Shown here piece by piece: positions 50,695-60,742 of a stretch of DNA of 64,000 nucleotides. The translations under genes and the position numbers were made by a program. How positions within the stretch are numbered: the first letter of the stretch is position 1; each line of letters begins with the position of its first letter. The stretch is from Anthopleura xanthogrammica (Eukaryota; Cnidaria; Anthozoa; Actiniaria; Actiniidae): assembly GCA_964019055.1 (NCBI GenBank), contig OZ025212.1:3575266-3639265 (forward strand). The letters are read 5' to 3'. Under the pieces are notes generated by a model. It had not been told where the DNA came from, did no database searches, and saw only the letters and a list, made by a program, of their open reading frames with translations.

Positions 50695-53600
50695 TTATTT
50701 TGGACCTAATCTTGAAAATACGGATTTAGAAGTACTAATGTCACTAATCTGGGAAACCACTCCTACTGTCCGCTTCACAGGCTTCACAGTCTTGACAGGT
50801 TTTACTTTAACAGTTTGTTTTTTCTTGGGCGGGGGTCGAAGAACACTATGGGTTGTATAGTCTATTTCTTCTTCTTGATTATCCTCATCATCTGATGCAC
50901 TAGAGACAGCAACGATTTGTGGACGCTTGGAAGGAAGGACAGGCTGGATTGTAACTTTTTGGGTGGATGATGTGGGGGCCATCTCTCCAAGACGACTGAA
51001 AACTGACTTTGGTAACTCTGCTCTGACAGATGCTGCGAATGTATTAGTCTATAAACAAATAATAAAGTTTCCTTGAACTTGATGTTCAAATTTATACCCT
51101 TTATCACTATTTTCATGCAATGCGCTGATCGAGACAACAGTTGTGACAGGAAAACATGGCAATATACTGCTGTCAATCAGATCATGTAAAAGTACCAAAC
51201 AATTTGTTTGATTGACAGCAGTGTATTGCCTGATTTTCCTGTCACGACAGTCGTCTCGATCAGCGTGTAGCAATGAAAAAAGTGGTAAGTGTTAGTATTT
51301 AACACTTTTTGGCAGAAAAATGGTATGCTTTTGTCCCCCCTTTGTTCAAGACCTTGCTGGCCCCCACCCCTTTTTGCGAGAATGAAATCTTATTTTGTCT
51401 TGGTTTGAGTCCTAGAGTTCTGTAAGAAAAATGAAAATTCTATACCCTGCCCTTTAAAATCTGCTTAAAAAAATTATCCCCCCCACTTTAAAATATGCTC
51501 CACAGTCCCTGTAAAAGGAGACAAAATTCTTACCTTGCTAGTATCCCTAGATGCAGTAATACTTGTTTTGAGGGGTTTCAGTGCTGGCTGGGTTTTTTTA
51601 GCACTGGCAGTGGTAGAGCTGACTGTGTGGACTTCTTGTTTAGATTGGGTATCAATTTCATCACCAAGTCGGTCAAACACAGATGGCTTTTTGTGTGTCT
51701 TTGCTTTAGCAACTATGACAATGAACAAGAATCTCATTTAAAAACATAAGGGGGCTTTACTTATTAGTGTATAGGGGGGGAATGGCAAAATCACTTGCTG
51801 TCTTTTCCAAATATTACCCAACCACACCTTTTCTGGTTGGCAAAAATATCATAACCCCCGTATACTTCGTCCAGTTTATTACTAACCCTTTATGAAGCTG
51901 CATACAATTAGTAACAACCCTCCCTACATGTATTTATCCCACACCATAGAAAATACAGCCAATCAGAAAGGAGGAAAGCCATTGTATATTCGTCGGTATT
52001 TCACTCTTCCTTCCCACCATGCACTGCACCTTGAATCTACGCATTTGTATTTTCTATGGTGTGGGATAAAATGGTTATACAATGGTTTCTCGTGGCATAC
52101 CGTGGATATACCACTTGTCACTTGTATTTTCTTTGTATGAACACTTGCCTAAAGGCTTGTGTGTATACTAGAAACTACAAGTGACTCATGGGATATTCCA
52201 CGGTATGCCACTCGAAACCATTGTATAACTAGTATATAGCCTCCAAAAATAACGTGACCCCTAATTTTGCCGAACCCCATATTCACTAATAAATGAAAGT
52301 CCCCTAAATGTACTACATTGATACAAAAGACTACATTGATGAGAGATCTAACATAATGTGTGAATCCTCATAATACTGGTATTATAATAAATTCAAACTA
52401 AAACACCCACTCATCTTCTTCACTCACCGGCTGCAGAAACACCTTGTTTATGTTTTGCCAAAGCAGTTTGTTTTTGTTTCATACCTAATGAAGGCACAAA
52501 GTCAGTGATGTTAGGAATTTCTTCATTCAAACTTTGTACTTTGATAACTGGATTTAGCATGTGAAGAACTGATCCATTACAATTGATGCCCCGCAAGTGA
52601 CCTGCAAGCTTCTCTCCCTTCTTTCGGGGGAGAGGAGGGAGACTGCCAATTAGATTGTATTTACAAAATCAGTTTTAAAACCAGTATTTAACAGGATTAA
52701 TTTGAAGGAACGGCTGTCAAAATTGTGTGGAAGATTTTGACTGTGTTGCTAAGTTACCCCATGCATGTACAAAAAACATAACATCCTACATCTGCAGAGT
52801 CTATTGTCCCCCCTCAATCTATACCAAAGGAAAAAAGAGTGCTAGCAGGGCAGAAAATAAGCCATACCAACCTAGTTTCTTTGTGTCATTTAGTACTTGC
52901 ACACTTATTCGTTGTACTTTTGGCACTATTTTTTTCTTGGTGGTTGAGCTAACTTGAGGTGAAGCTGCTGCTGCCTTGGCACTGAACCTTTCTGACAGTG
53001 ATGAGGTTCCTTTCTTGGCCGTAGGTTCATACTCAGAGGTACTGGCATGGATAGTCAGTCGTTTCTTCAGTAAGGAACGATCAATGGAAGCAGTACTAAA
53101 TGCTGGGCTTTTGGAGCCAACTTTTGTCTTGATTGTCATCTTCTTCTTCAAGAAACTGCTCCCAGGTGATTCAGTGCCAGAGATAGGGCTTCTAGTTCCA
53201 CTTGCCATTCTCTGGTTATTAATCCAGTGGTCAACCATGCGACTAGCAGCTGTATAGAAGAAAAAGTTATGCCTGTTAGATGGCAAATTGAAACTAAATT
53301 AGGAAACTTTGGAAATTTCTAAAAATAGAGAATATATGTGTGGCTGGATAGTGTAAAAAGAAAAAGAAAAAAGAAAAAAGAGAATCCTTATTTATAGAGG
53401 ATATAACGAGTAAAGCAGAGCTTTTTTCCAACTCGGTCCTCTTATACTAAGTAATAGAAAACAAACTAATAATAATTACAACATAAAGTGTTTTAAGAAA
53501 CCCAACTGGTGAGGAAGCAAAGCAGTTGGCTATTCACAAGCATGGACGAGAGGCTGAATTGGACCTAATCGAAATCGGGACAAATACAGTCTCTGCTAGT

Positions 53601-56600
53601 GCCCATAGCAGAGTGTGGCTGGACACTATACATTTCTTTGTAATTTCGGCAAGGTTTGAATGCTCATAACATTGTTTTGTTTCTATAAGATCAAACATCC
53701 TGAAACTTGGTCATCAAGCTTGTTATACTATGCTCTTTCATTTGATGGAACTCATAATGTTCTGGAACCTTAATTAAATAGCAGTTACTATGGATGCATG
53801 CAAATGAGATGCAAATGAGACAACAAGCACTGTATCGACCCAATAGCCTCACTTGTATGATTCTTAAAACAAAAGAATATCTCATTGCAGGCTCAACTGT
53901 AATAACAGCTACAAGTTTTTCAAACTTGCACCCAGTCCATTGCTGCTTTTGTTACCAGCAAATACGATTCAAGATTTTTTGGTATGGCAATGGCTCCCAG
54001 CTTGTTTATATCACTGTACAAAGACATTCGCGATGTTTTATATTCCTTACATACATGTATACCTGAGGATTTTTTGGGGGTGTTTGTTCCTGATATAATC
54101 TCCTGTTCTTCAATAATTTCCAGAGCCTTGACTGCTTTTTCCTTTTCAGTCTTAAAAAAAAATGAAAAAAAAATGTGGTATACAAAAACCTAAGAACAAA
54201 AGAAAGGACATAAAAAAAAATAGATTTTGCTTGTCATAAAGAAGCATCGACCATCATTTGATGGCAGTCATGACCAGAGACAGGATCAATTGAATCTGGT
54301 CTTATCTGATTTACACAAGAAAGAATCCAGTTTCCCAGGAGAAAAAGACTCTGTTTCATGCCTCTGTTTTTTTTGATAAAAAAGTAAACTCCTAGGGCTT
54401 AAGGTGGCTCGACCCAATAATTTTTCGTGAGTACCGTCCGCGTTTGAAGCTCCAGTATAAAAACATCGTTCGTTCTTTTCTCCTATATCTCTTGCTCACT
54501 ATATGGCAATTAAAGAGCAATCGAGCCATACGATCTTCTCAAAACGTAAAATATATGAGCCGTAAAATATATAGATATTTCGTTAACGTTACCGTGTGCG
54601 TTTCAAAAGAAAGAGATGGAAACATAAAGGAAAGAAAAGAAAAGGAAAGAAAAGAAAAGAAAAGGAAAGAAAGCGATCAATAAGATCTATATATTACCAT
54701 ACTTCGGAAATGATTCGTAGGGCAGCCAAGCGCGGTGAAACCATGCAAATGGTGGGAAGGAATGTCTTGTTGTGCCAATCCTTAAACAATAGAACTCCCA
54801 GAGCACAAAATCTTTGAGCGGTATCTCAATATTACTCAACTTTGCATCTACATTAACTACCTTAAAAACTTCCCAATGAACATGAAAATCAGAGACTTTA
54901 CGAAACATTAATAGCTTGAAGCCCCCATGAAGTTTTTTTAAGAAACAAATAGACAAATTTTATGATTTTTGTATTTTGGTGAAATTGTATACAAAACCGC
55001 GACCAAAAGTAAACATTGAATTTTTGGTCCGGCTCATATATTTTACGTTTTGAGAAGATCGTATGGCTCGATTGCTCTTTAATTGCCATATAGTGAGCAA
55101 GAGATATAGGAGAAAAGAACGAACGATGTTTTTTGCTAAAAGATACCCAAGAAATAATAAATTTTTCGATGCAAAATCTATTGTTTAGATTTTGAGTAAA
55201 TTATCCACTTTATTTAAACAATCTTCGATATCTCGCAATCTGCCTTACAAATTTTGATAAAACTTTCCACAACTGGGGACAAAGATTCAAGGTGTAAGCA
55301 GCATGAAGCATTTTGCTAGAGAGTGCTTTTAAAGGCTAATATTGGACTCAAGGCTAAAACATATATTTCGTAATAATCAGTTGAAATGATGTCCGATTTC
55401 TCCAAAAAACATGCTAAATCATAATTCAATCTTTATGAAAGAAATGTGTTCAAGTGGATTTGAAATCGAACCCAACACGTTTTTATACTGGAGCTTCAAA
55501 CGCGGACAGTACTCACGAAAAATTATTGGGTCGAGCCACCTTAATGCACTTTAATAACAATTACCGGTAATCATATTTACAGGAAAATTAAGGAATTTAA
55601 GAAAAAAATTGGAAAAACTTTTTTACCTGTGCATGGACTTGCTTTGCATGCCTTAGGATTGCAATAATATCTCCCATCACCATGATACCCATGTCACGCA
55701 ATATTTCCTAGTAAATAAATAACAAAATATCATGTCAATAACAGAAGAAAAAAAAAGTTTATCCATCCTTATCTACAGTATTGCCTCAGTTACAAATACA
55801 GTATCTGGTCATTAGTGAAATTAAATTTGTGTTGTTAGCAGAATGAGAAAAGACAGTAACATGTAGAGGGGTGTCAAATGGTTCCTAAAAAAGGCAGAGT
55901 TTTGCAATATTTCGGTCAAATTTAGTGTGAATGAACAAGTGTCTTGGGCTCGCAAAAAAATAGCCTTGTCTCAGGGTCTCACAAAGTCTCGCCTTAACCA
56001 TTTGACATCCCTAAGTAGGGGTCTATAATTTTAATTTAGGGAATTCAGGGTGACGTAGATGTAGTGCATTTGTCTCTCACCTGTGATGTCTCAGGTTTCA
56101 TATACAGTCAATGTCAATAATGTTGTCCACCAAAAAAAGATATTTAGACGAAAAGAAATGTCACATGATACCTAATACACCCGCTCTAAATGCTCGATAC
56201 CAGCAATCATTGTATAAGTAGAGTTAATAATTATTATTCCCTGTTCATTGTTACTCATCATAGAGCTTGAAACCAGAATTTATATCATTTAAAACAAATA
56301 AACAAATCATCATGTGATATATCTTTTTGTCTTTAAGTCTTTTTACACAGGACAACCTTTTTGACAATGACTGTATGAGTAGGAATTGTTGGGTCTTCCC
56401 TTGATTTGAGGGTTTTTCTCCAGGTTTTCCAGTTTTCTCCCCCGTAAAACCCGAAATGCTAAATTCCAATTTGATTCCTGAGTTAGCCATTCCCTGCCTT
56501 GGATTTGCCCAGAGGTTGTTTCAGGGTTTGATAAATATGAAGAATGTATTACAGAAGCAAGACAACATGCAATCTTAATAATTATATGAGCCACTTTTTA

Positions 56601-57307
56601 AGAAAAAAAGTAATACCTTTGTAAGTTCTGGAAGCATGTCCTTTTGTATTCGATTATCACAAAATGCAATTGCATAACTAGAAAAAAAAAAAAGTTCATT
56701 ATAAGGTTAAACATCAATGTTAAAAGTTTTTGTATATTAAGTTTAAGTTAATCTTTGCACAAATTTCTCAGCTGTTTTTTTAAGGACGAAAAAGATATGT
56801 GTCGCGAATTATTATTAATCCTGTGTTTGAAGACTTATCCAAGGAACAGCTTTGGCAAAGTAAACTGGATTTTCTAAGTTTATATGTAAGATAGATTGAT
56901 CTACAAAACTTTACACACTGGAAGGTTGACGTCCAAAGTGTCACAAATCCAAGGTTATTGAACTTGTTCTTTGAACATTTTGATCAAATTCACCATCAAA
57001 TAACAAGATAATTTTGCATTCAAAAACCTCAGTTTTAAAATTTGTTAAAACAACGCTTGATTAACAGCTGATTCATAAATATAGTTTTGTTCATTGTTTA
57101 CATTCTACGATCATCTTCCACGTTGACTAAAAAGTTCAACCAACAACAAATTAAAAGCCTTACTTGCTGGCCACAGAGGGAGGAATTCCTGCCTCCTTGA
57201 AGAAGGACAGCCACTTGGGAACTAAAGAAACAATATATGTTGTTATATTTGTGATTTAATCGAGGATTGAGGTCAAAATAAGGATTTTTTTTACCTTCTG
57301 AAGTCAT
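50695..57307 (-). CDS. C19orf47: C19orf47-like protein, SAM-like domain plus SVFxRLG motifs
   Basis: Nine exons (minus) join in frame to 422 residues: 57307-57295, 57221-57164, 56677-56617, 55707-55627, 54150-54063, 53249-52872, 52484-52428, 51712-51534 and 51048-50695. The start at 57307 matches the human N terminus (M-T-S-E next to W-L-S-F-F-K-E-A-G-I-P-P); an in-frame ATG at 57373 is the alternative. Residues 5-69 are a SAM-like helical domain with YAIAFCDNRIQKDMLPELTK and MGDIIAILRHAKQVH, very close to vertebrate C19orf47. The remainder is basic and disordered and carries SVFDRLG (256-262), SVFSRLG (320-326) and a terminal SVFSRLGPK. The vertebrate protein is poorly characterised, so no role is claimed. 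An exact X-box lies just upstream. The introns are full of inverted-repeat elements. Confidence 0.9.
51118..51275. mobile_element. Foldback element in the last intron of the C19orf47-like gene
   Basis: The arms begin GCAATGCGCTGATCGAGACA and continue through a GTGACAGGAAAA segment, a GGCAATA(T/C)ACTG segment and a CTGTCAATCA segment; the right arm is the reverse complement. The arms are about 65 bp with a short loop. It is 158 bp long, with no coding capacity and no clear duplication. Confidence 0.75.
51932..52230. mobile_element. Two adjacent inverted repeats in an intron
   Basis: The first pair is TTTATCCCACACCATAGAAA (51932) with its reverse at 52047-52071. The second pair is TGGTTATACAATGGTTTCTC (52072), followed by GTGGCATACCGTGGATAT, with its reverse ending near 52230. 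Either two elements sit side by side or one is nested in the other. Confidence 0.65.
54403..55540. mobile_element. Nonautonomous DNA transposon, TTAA-flanked foldback, 1138 bp
   Basis: TTAA sits on both sides (54399-54402 and 55541-55544). The terminal inverted repeat starts GGTGGCTCGACCCAATAATT and is 62 bp with one or two mismatches (54403-54464 and 55479-55540). The left arm continues for another 96 bp (to 54560), which matches 55031-55127 inverted. A 351-bp stretch (55128-55478) interrupts the right arm only. TTAA duplication suggests piggyBac or Kolobok. No transposase is encoded. It lies in the intron between the C19orf47-like exons at 54063-54150 and 55627-55707. Confidence 0.85.
55866..56015. 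repeat. Short inverted pair in an intron
   Basis: GAGGGGTGTCAAATGGTT at 55866 pairs with AACCATTTGACATCCCT ending near 56013. The arms are about 18 bp with 110 bp between them. It is possibly an old MITE. Confidence 0.4.
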
Positions 57308-57411
57308 GTCTTCAATGTTTTTAAAACTCCATTGGAATCTTGCTTTGCATTCTGGGTACCTGTCTTTGCGCATGCGGGTTTATAATCACGATTGGGCTTC
57401 CTGTGGTCATC

Positions 57412-57425
57412 GTCACCAGGGCAAC
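57412..57425. promoter_or_regulatory. Perfect RFX X-box
   Basis: GTCACCAGGGCAAC fits GTNRCC-N2-RGYAAC at every position. It lies about 105 bp upstream of the chosen C19orf47-like ATG (57307) and 39 bp upstream of the alternative ATG (57373), the usual distance for functional X-boxes in animals. Binding is inferred, not shown. Confidence 0.5.
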
Positions 57426-57818
57426 TAGAAAGAAAATTATTCTACCATTAACCACAGACTACTCATGTTTGGGCAGAATTTGTTCATTGACCACTTAAAC
57501 AAGATAGAATAACCAGCTGTCAATAAACTAAAAGAAAGGCCTCCAGGGTCGGGAGGGTGAGTTAGCGAACCAAATGTCTTGGCACAACTGTCCGCTCCAT
57601 GTGCGAGCGCCAACTGAACGAAAGCCACTCGAAGCTATATCGCAGTAGAACTTATTTATAGGAATTTCTATTATGATTTTTGATGCGGGATGATCGATAT
57701 ATTAGCATCAAGCATGCGCACACTCAGTCATAGGTATTTTTTCGGGATTTCAACAGGGCCCTTGTGATTCGGGAAACTGGAAAAAAATGTCAGCATTTCG
57801 GGATTCCCCCCATCCCCC

Positions 57819-58090
57819 GGGGGGGGGGGGGGGGGTACTCCCCTATATTTGCTATACGGGTATGTGCCGCCCGATAGGGTATGGTTTTTTGGTTTTTAGG
57901 TCTGGGGTAGGGTATCATTTTTTTACAATTTGTCTGGGGAAGGGGAAGGTTTTTGTCTGGGATAGGGTATCTTTTTGACATTTTTATATGAAATCAAAAT
58001 TCTAGGTCTGGGATAGGGTCAGGGTTTTGAGGACCTGGCGGTACACCCCCACCCAAGTTGGGGTGGTAGTACCCCCCCCCCCCCCCCCCC
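57819..58090. mobile_element. Interspersed repeat ending in poly-G and poly-C
   Basis: A run of 17 G (57819-57835) followed by GGTACTCCCC and a run of 19 C (58072-58090) preceded by GGGGTGGTAGTAC form inverted ends. Inside are four degenerate copies of GGTCTGGGATAGGGTAT. The frames on both strands (Gly-rich or Pro-rich) are repeat artefacts. Confidence 0.7.
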
Positions 58091-58729
58091 GGGCCCCCAT
58101 CGTGACCCTGTGCAAACTCCCCTCAACTCGTGTCACTACAGACAATCACATAGTACAGACTTCATTTGTAGAATTTTTGAGCCCTCAAAAAATTTACCAA
58201 TGACATCGTCTCGCTGTTTGAAGAAGGAATCACGGGGAAATCCCGGAATGCTTTTCGAAACTGAAACCTAGCTTTCAGACGGCCTTTTATCTTATGACGA
58301 AGACGTTATAAGCTTGTATTCTAGCAGAAGATTTCTTTAGCTGGACTTTTTTTGAACAACTGTGTCGTCGTTGAAGGAGCGAGTCATTCGATGAGCTTGG
58401 CTTGACGTGGTAAGTGCATTCAAGATGTATAACTTACTTTAGAAGGCGAAGAAAACATGTATTTATTATCGGGCGCTCGGCCGCTCAGTTAATCGAAAGC
58501 GAAAAAAGCGAAAGTCGTTTTTGGTTACTACGTATAGTAGTATTCTTATCAACTCTTATAGTATTAATAGAGCTGATCTGATGCCCAAACAACTCATATT
58601 TTTGGAAAGCATTGAAATCTAGCCACACTAACTATAACTATATGAAGTACTAGTTATCTGATAAATGCTGGCACGAATATTTATCACAATCCGCTCGAAG
58701 CGAAAACGTCGGCCATTGTCAAGATCTTA

Positions 58730-58944
58730 CAGTGAGGACACTCGAACCATGAACACTTGATATTTTTATATTTTTTAATTTTATGAACTTTCTACTGCTT
58801 CAAACCTTCTGAAAATGAAGCACTGAACTCAAATAATCTTATTGTTCAAAATAAATCATATTTCCAATCGATTCACACAAGGGATAAAGGAGAAAAAAAG
58901 TATGAAAAAACCTCAAAGTGTTCACGGTTCGAGTGTCCTCACTG
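58730..58944 (+). mobile_element. Complete Tc1/mariner-like MITE, 215 bp
   Basis: The termini are CAGTGAGGACACTCGAACC and its reverse complement, extending to a roughly 33-bp terminal inverted repeat with few mismatches. TA lies on both sides (58728-58729, 58945-58946), the Tc1/mariner target. There is no transposase. A truncated sister copy is at 3345-3542. Confidence 0.85.
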
Positions 58945-60209
58945 TAAGCTTATATATGATATTCATACTTTCTTATTTTTGCCAAGAAATATTTGATAAA
59001 CAAACACAAATAATTTGGGGTTTTAATCTTTTACTATTCTGAAGAAGATCTTTTTACAAGATCGAAATATAGGTGTTGTAAAATATCACTGTTTTCTCAT
59101 TTTTCGTGAGTATTTTAAACTTATAATTCGGAGAAATTTCAAGTCATTAAATTGAGTAAAAAAAATGAAAAAAGGCAAGAAAATGTGAATTTCAAAAAGT
59201 AAAACAAAATTTGAAATTTAGAAAATAGCTGAATTTAGAATATCAATAACCCATTTTTGATAAAAACCTCAATTGCCACTTTCTTTCACTGATTTAAAAT
59301 GTATCCTTGAAACATTAGTCATACTAAATAGTACAATTAGTAATTTGTATTACACGGATATGCTGTTTGCACTCTACTAAAATATATAGACTCGATAAAA
59401 CGTTTTTCAATAGTGAAATTTTCCCCCTAACCCTGTCAGATTGTCCGTTTTCTCCACACACTGGATACATGGTTCCGACCGCCTCCCCTTAGTTACCTAT
59501 TTCCTACGTTGTTATGATCAACAAATTAGCCAGAATATCTCAGAATTTGAAAACTCTGATCGCAGAAAATTGATTATAATTAGTTTATAATTTCAATTGA
59601 ACTTTTCCGAATTCGCTTATAATAATAATAATAATCTTTATTGCACAAATAATTATAATTAAAAATATGTTCCAGGAAAACTCTCTGACATTGGTGATTT
59701 TCAGAGAGGTCCTGGAATTAACTTAAAAATGAAATAAACGGAAAAATAGGACAATATATTAAAATAGAATATAAAAGCATAAATAATAAAAATAAATTAG
59801 GCTAATGTATATAAAGCTAAAATTTGTAAAATATATTGTAAAAAGAATGTATGAATTTGTGAAGCTAACTAAAAAAATTGCGTTTGAAGACTTGAACACT
59901 ACTAGAGTTCCGTATGTGCTTGAATGACCTCATTGATTAGAGGGACTTTTCCCTAGCTCACTAAAAAAGATGAACACTTCCGCTATTTAAATCTTGAAAA
60001 ACAATATGGTTGACGAAGGGAGACGGACGTGCTCTTTTTTGATATGAGAGAAAAGATTCTCAATGAGGGTCCTGAAAGGGGAAAATGGGATTCGCCTTTT
60101 TTTTGGCTGGGAAATTGGGATTTCATGCACTGGGAATTACCCATTACTGGAATTGGGATATTGCTGAAAATCTCTAACTCTAACTCTCTAACTCGTACTA
60201 GTACTATAA

Positions 60210-60493
60210 AGCTATTTCAAATAACGTTGAATACTGAATACTGCATGAATACTGAATAGTGCATTCCCAGACCAAAGGGCATTGTGGGTCTCATTAATTT
60301 GAAATAAAAAGTAAATATACAGCTAGTAAATGTCAGCTAGTATATTGTTTCGGATGGAATATAGACTGAAAATAAAATAAATAATTATTATTTATTTTAC
60401 TTTAGACAATATCACATGACCCAAAATGCATTTCGGTCTTGGGATGCACTATTCAGTATGTAGTATTCAGTATTCAACGTTTTTTAAATAGCT
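60210..60493. mobile_element. Foldback element just upstream of the LRAT-domain gene
   Basis: AGCTATTT, then AACGTTGAATACTGAATACT and GAATAGTGCAT, forms the left arm. The right arm (about 60410-60493) is its reverse complement at roughly 85% identity by eye. The arms are about 85 bp with a loop of about 110 bp. It sits 250 bp before the ATG at 60743. Confidence 0.75.
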
Positions 60494-60742
60494 GTACACT
60501 GAATAAATATCTAAATATCTCTAGATCTGTATCCCGGCCAATCACGGGGGATGTTTTGTTTATGAATTTGTATATCTGTTTATTGGGCAAGCAATATAGT
60601 CTTAAGCATTTAGTAGGAATGACAAATGTAAAACAGAATAAGGATTAAGGCTTTTTGTCCTATATATTGCAGATCCCGTAAACGCTGTGGGTAAACAAGT
60701 CTGTAGGTGCATCCGCAGATCACAGTCAGATAGTGCGAAAGG

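Larger units (their letters stand above)
57426..60742. other. Intergenic; repeats and possible 5' UTR of the LRAT-domain gene
   Basis: The stretch holds a poly-G-ended repeat (57819-58090), a complete MITE (58730-58944), an AAT-rich repeat end (59622-59720) and a foldback element (60210-60493). A strong donor (ACGTG then GTAAGT) ends an exon-like segment at 58409, and an acceptor (CTATATATTGCAG) ends at 60672. They could bound a 5'-UTR intron of the gene at 60743. Confidence 0.45.

Noticed and set aside
57308..57373. Upstream in-frame ATG of the C19orf47-like gene as the main start
   Set aside because: The ATG at 57307 matches the human N terminus; the upstream one is kept only as an alternative.
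57787..57981. Gly-rich and Pro-rich frames on both strands
   Set aside because: They are translations of the poly-G-ended interspersed repeat.
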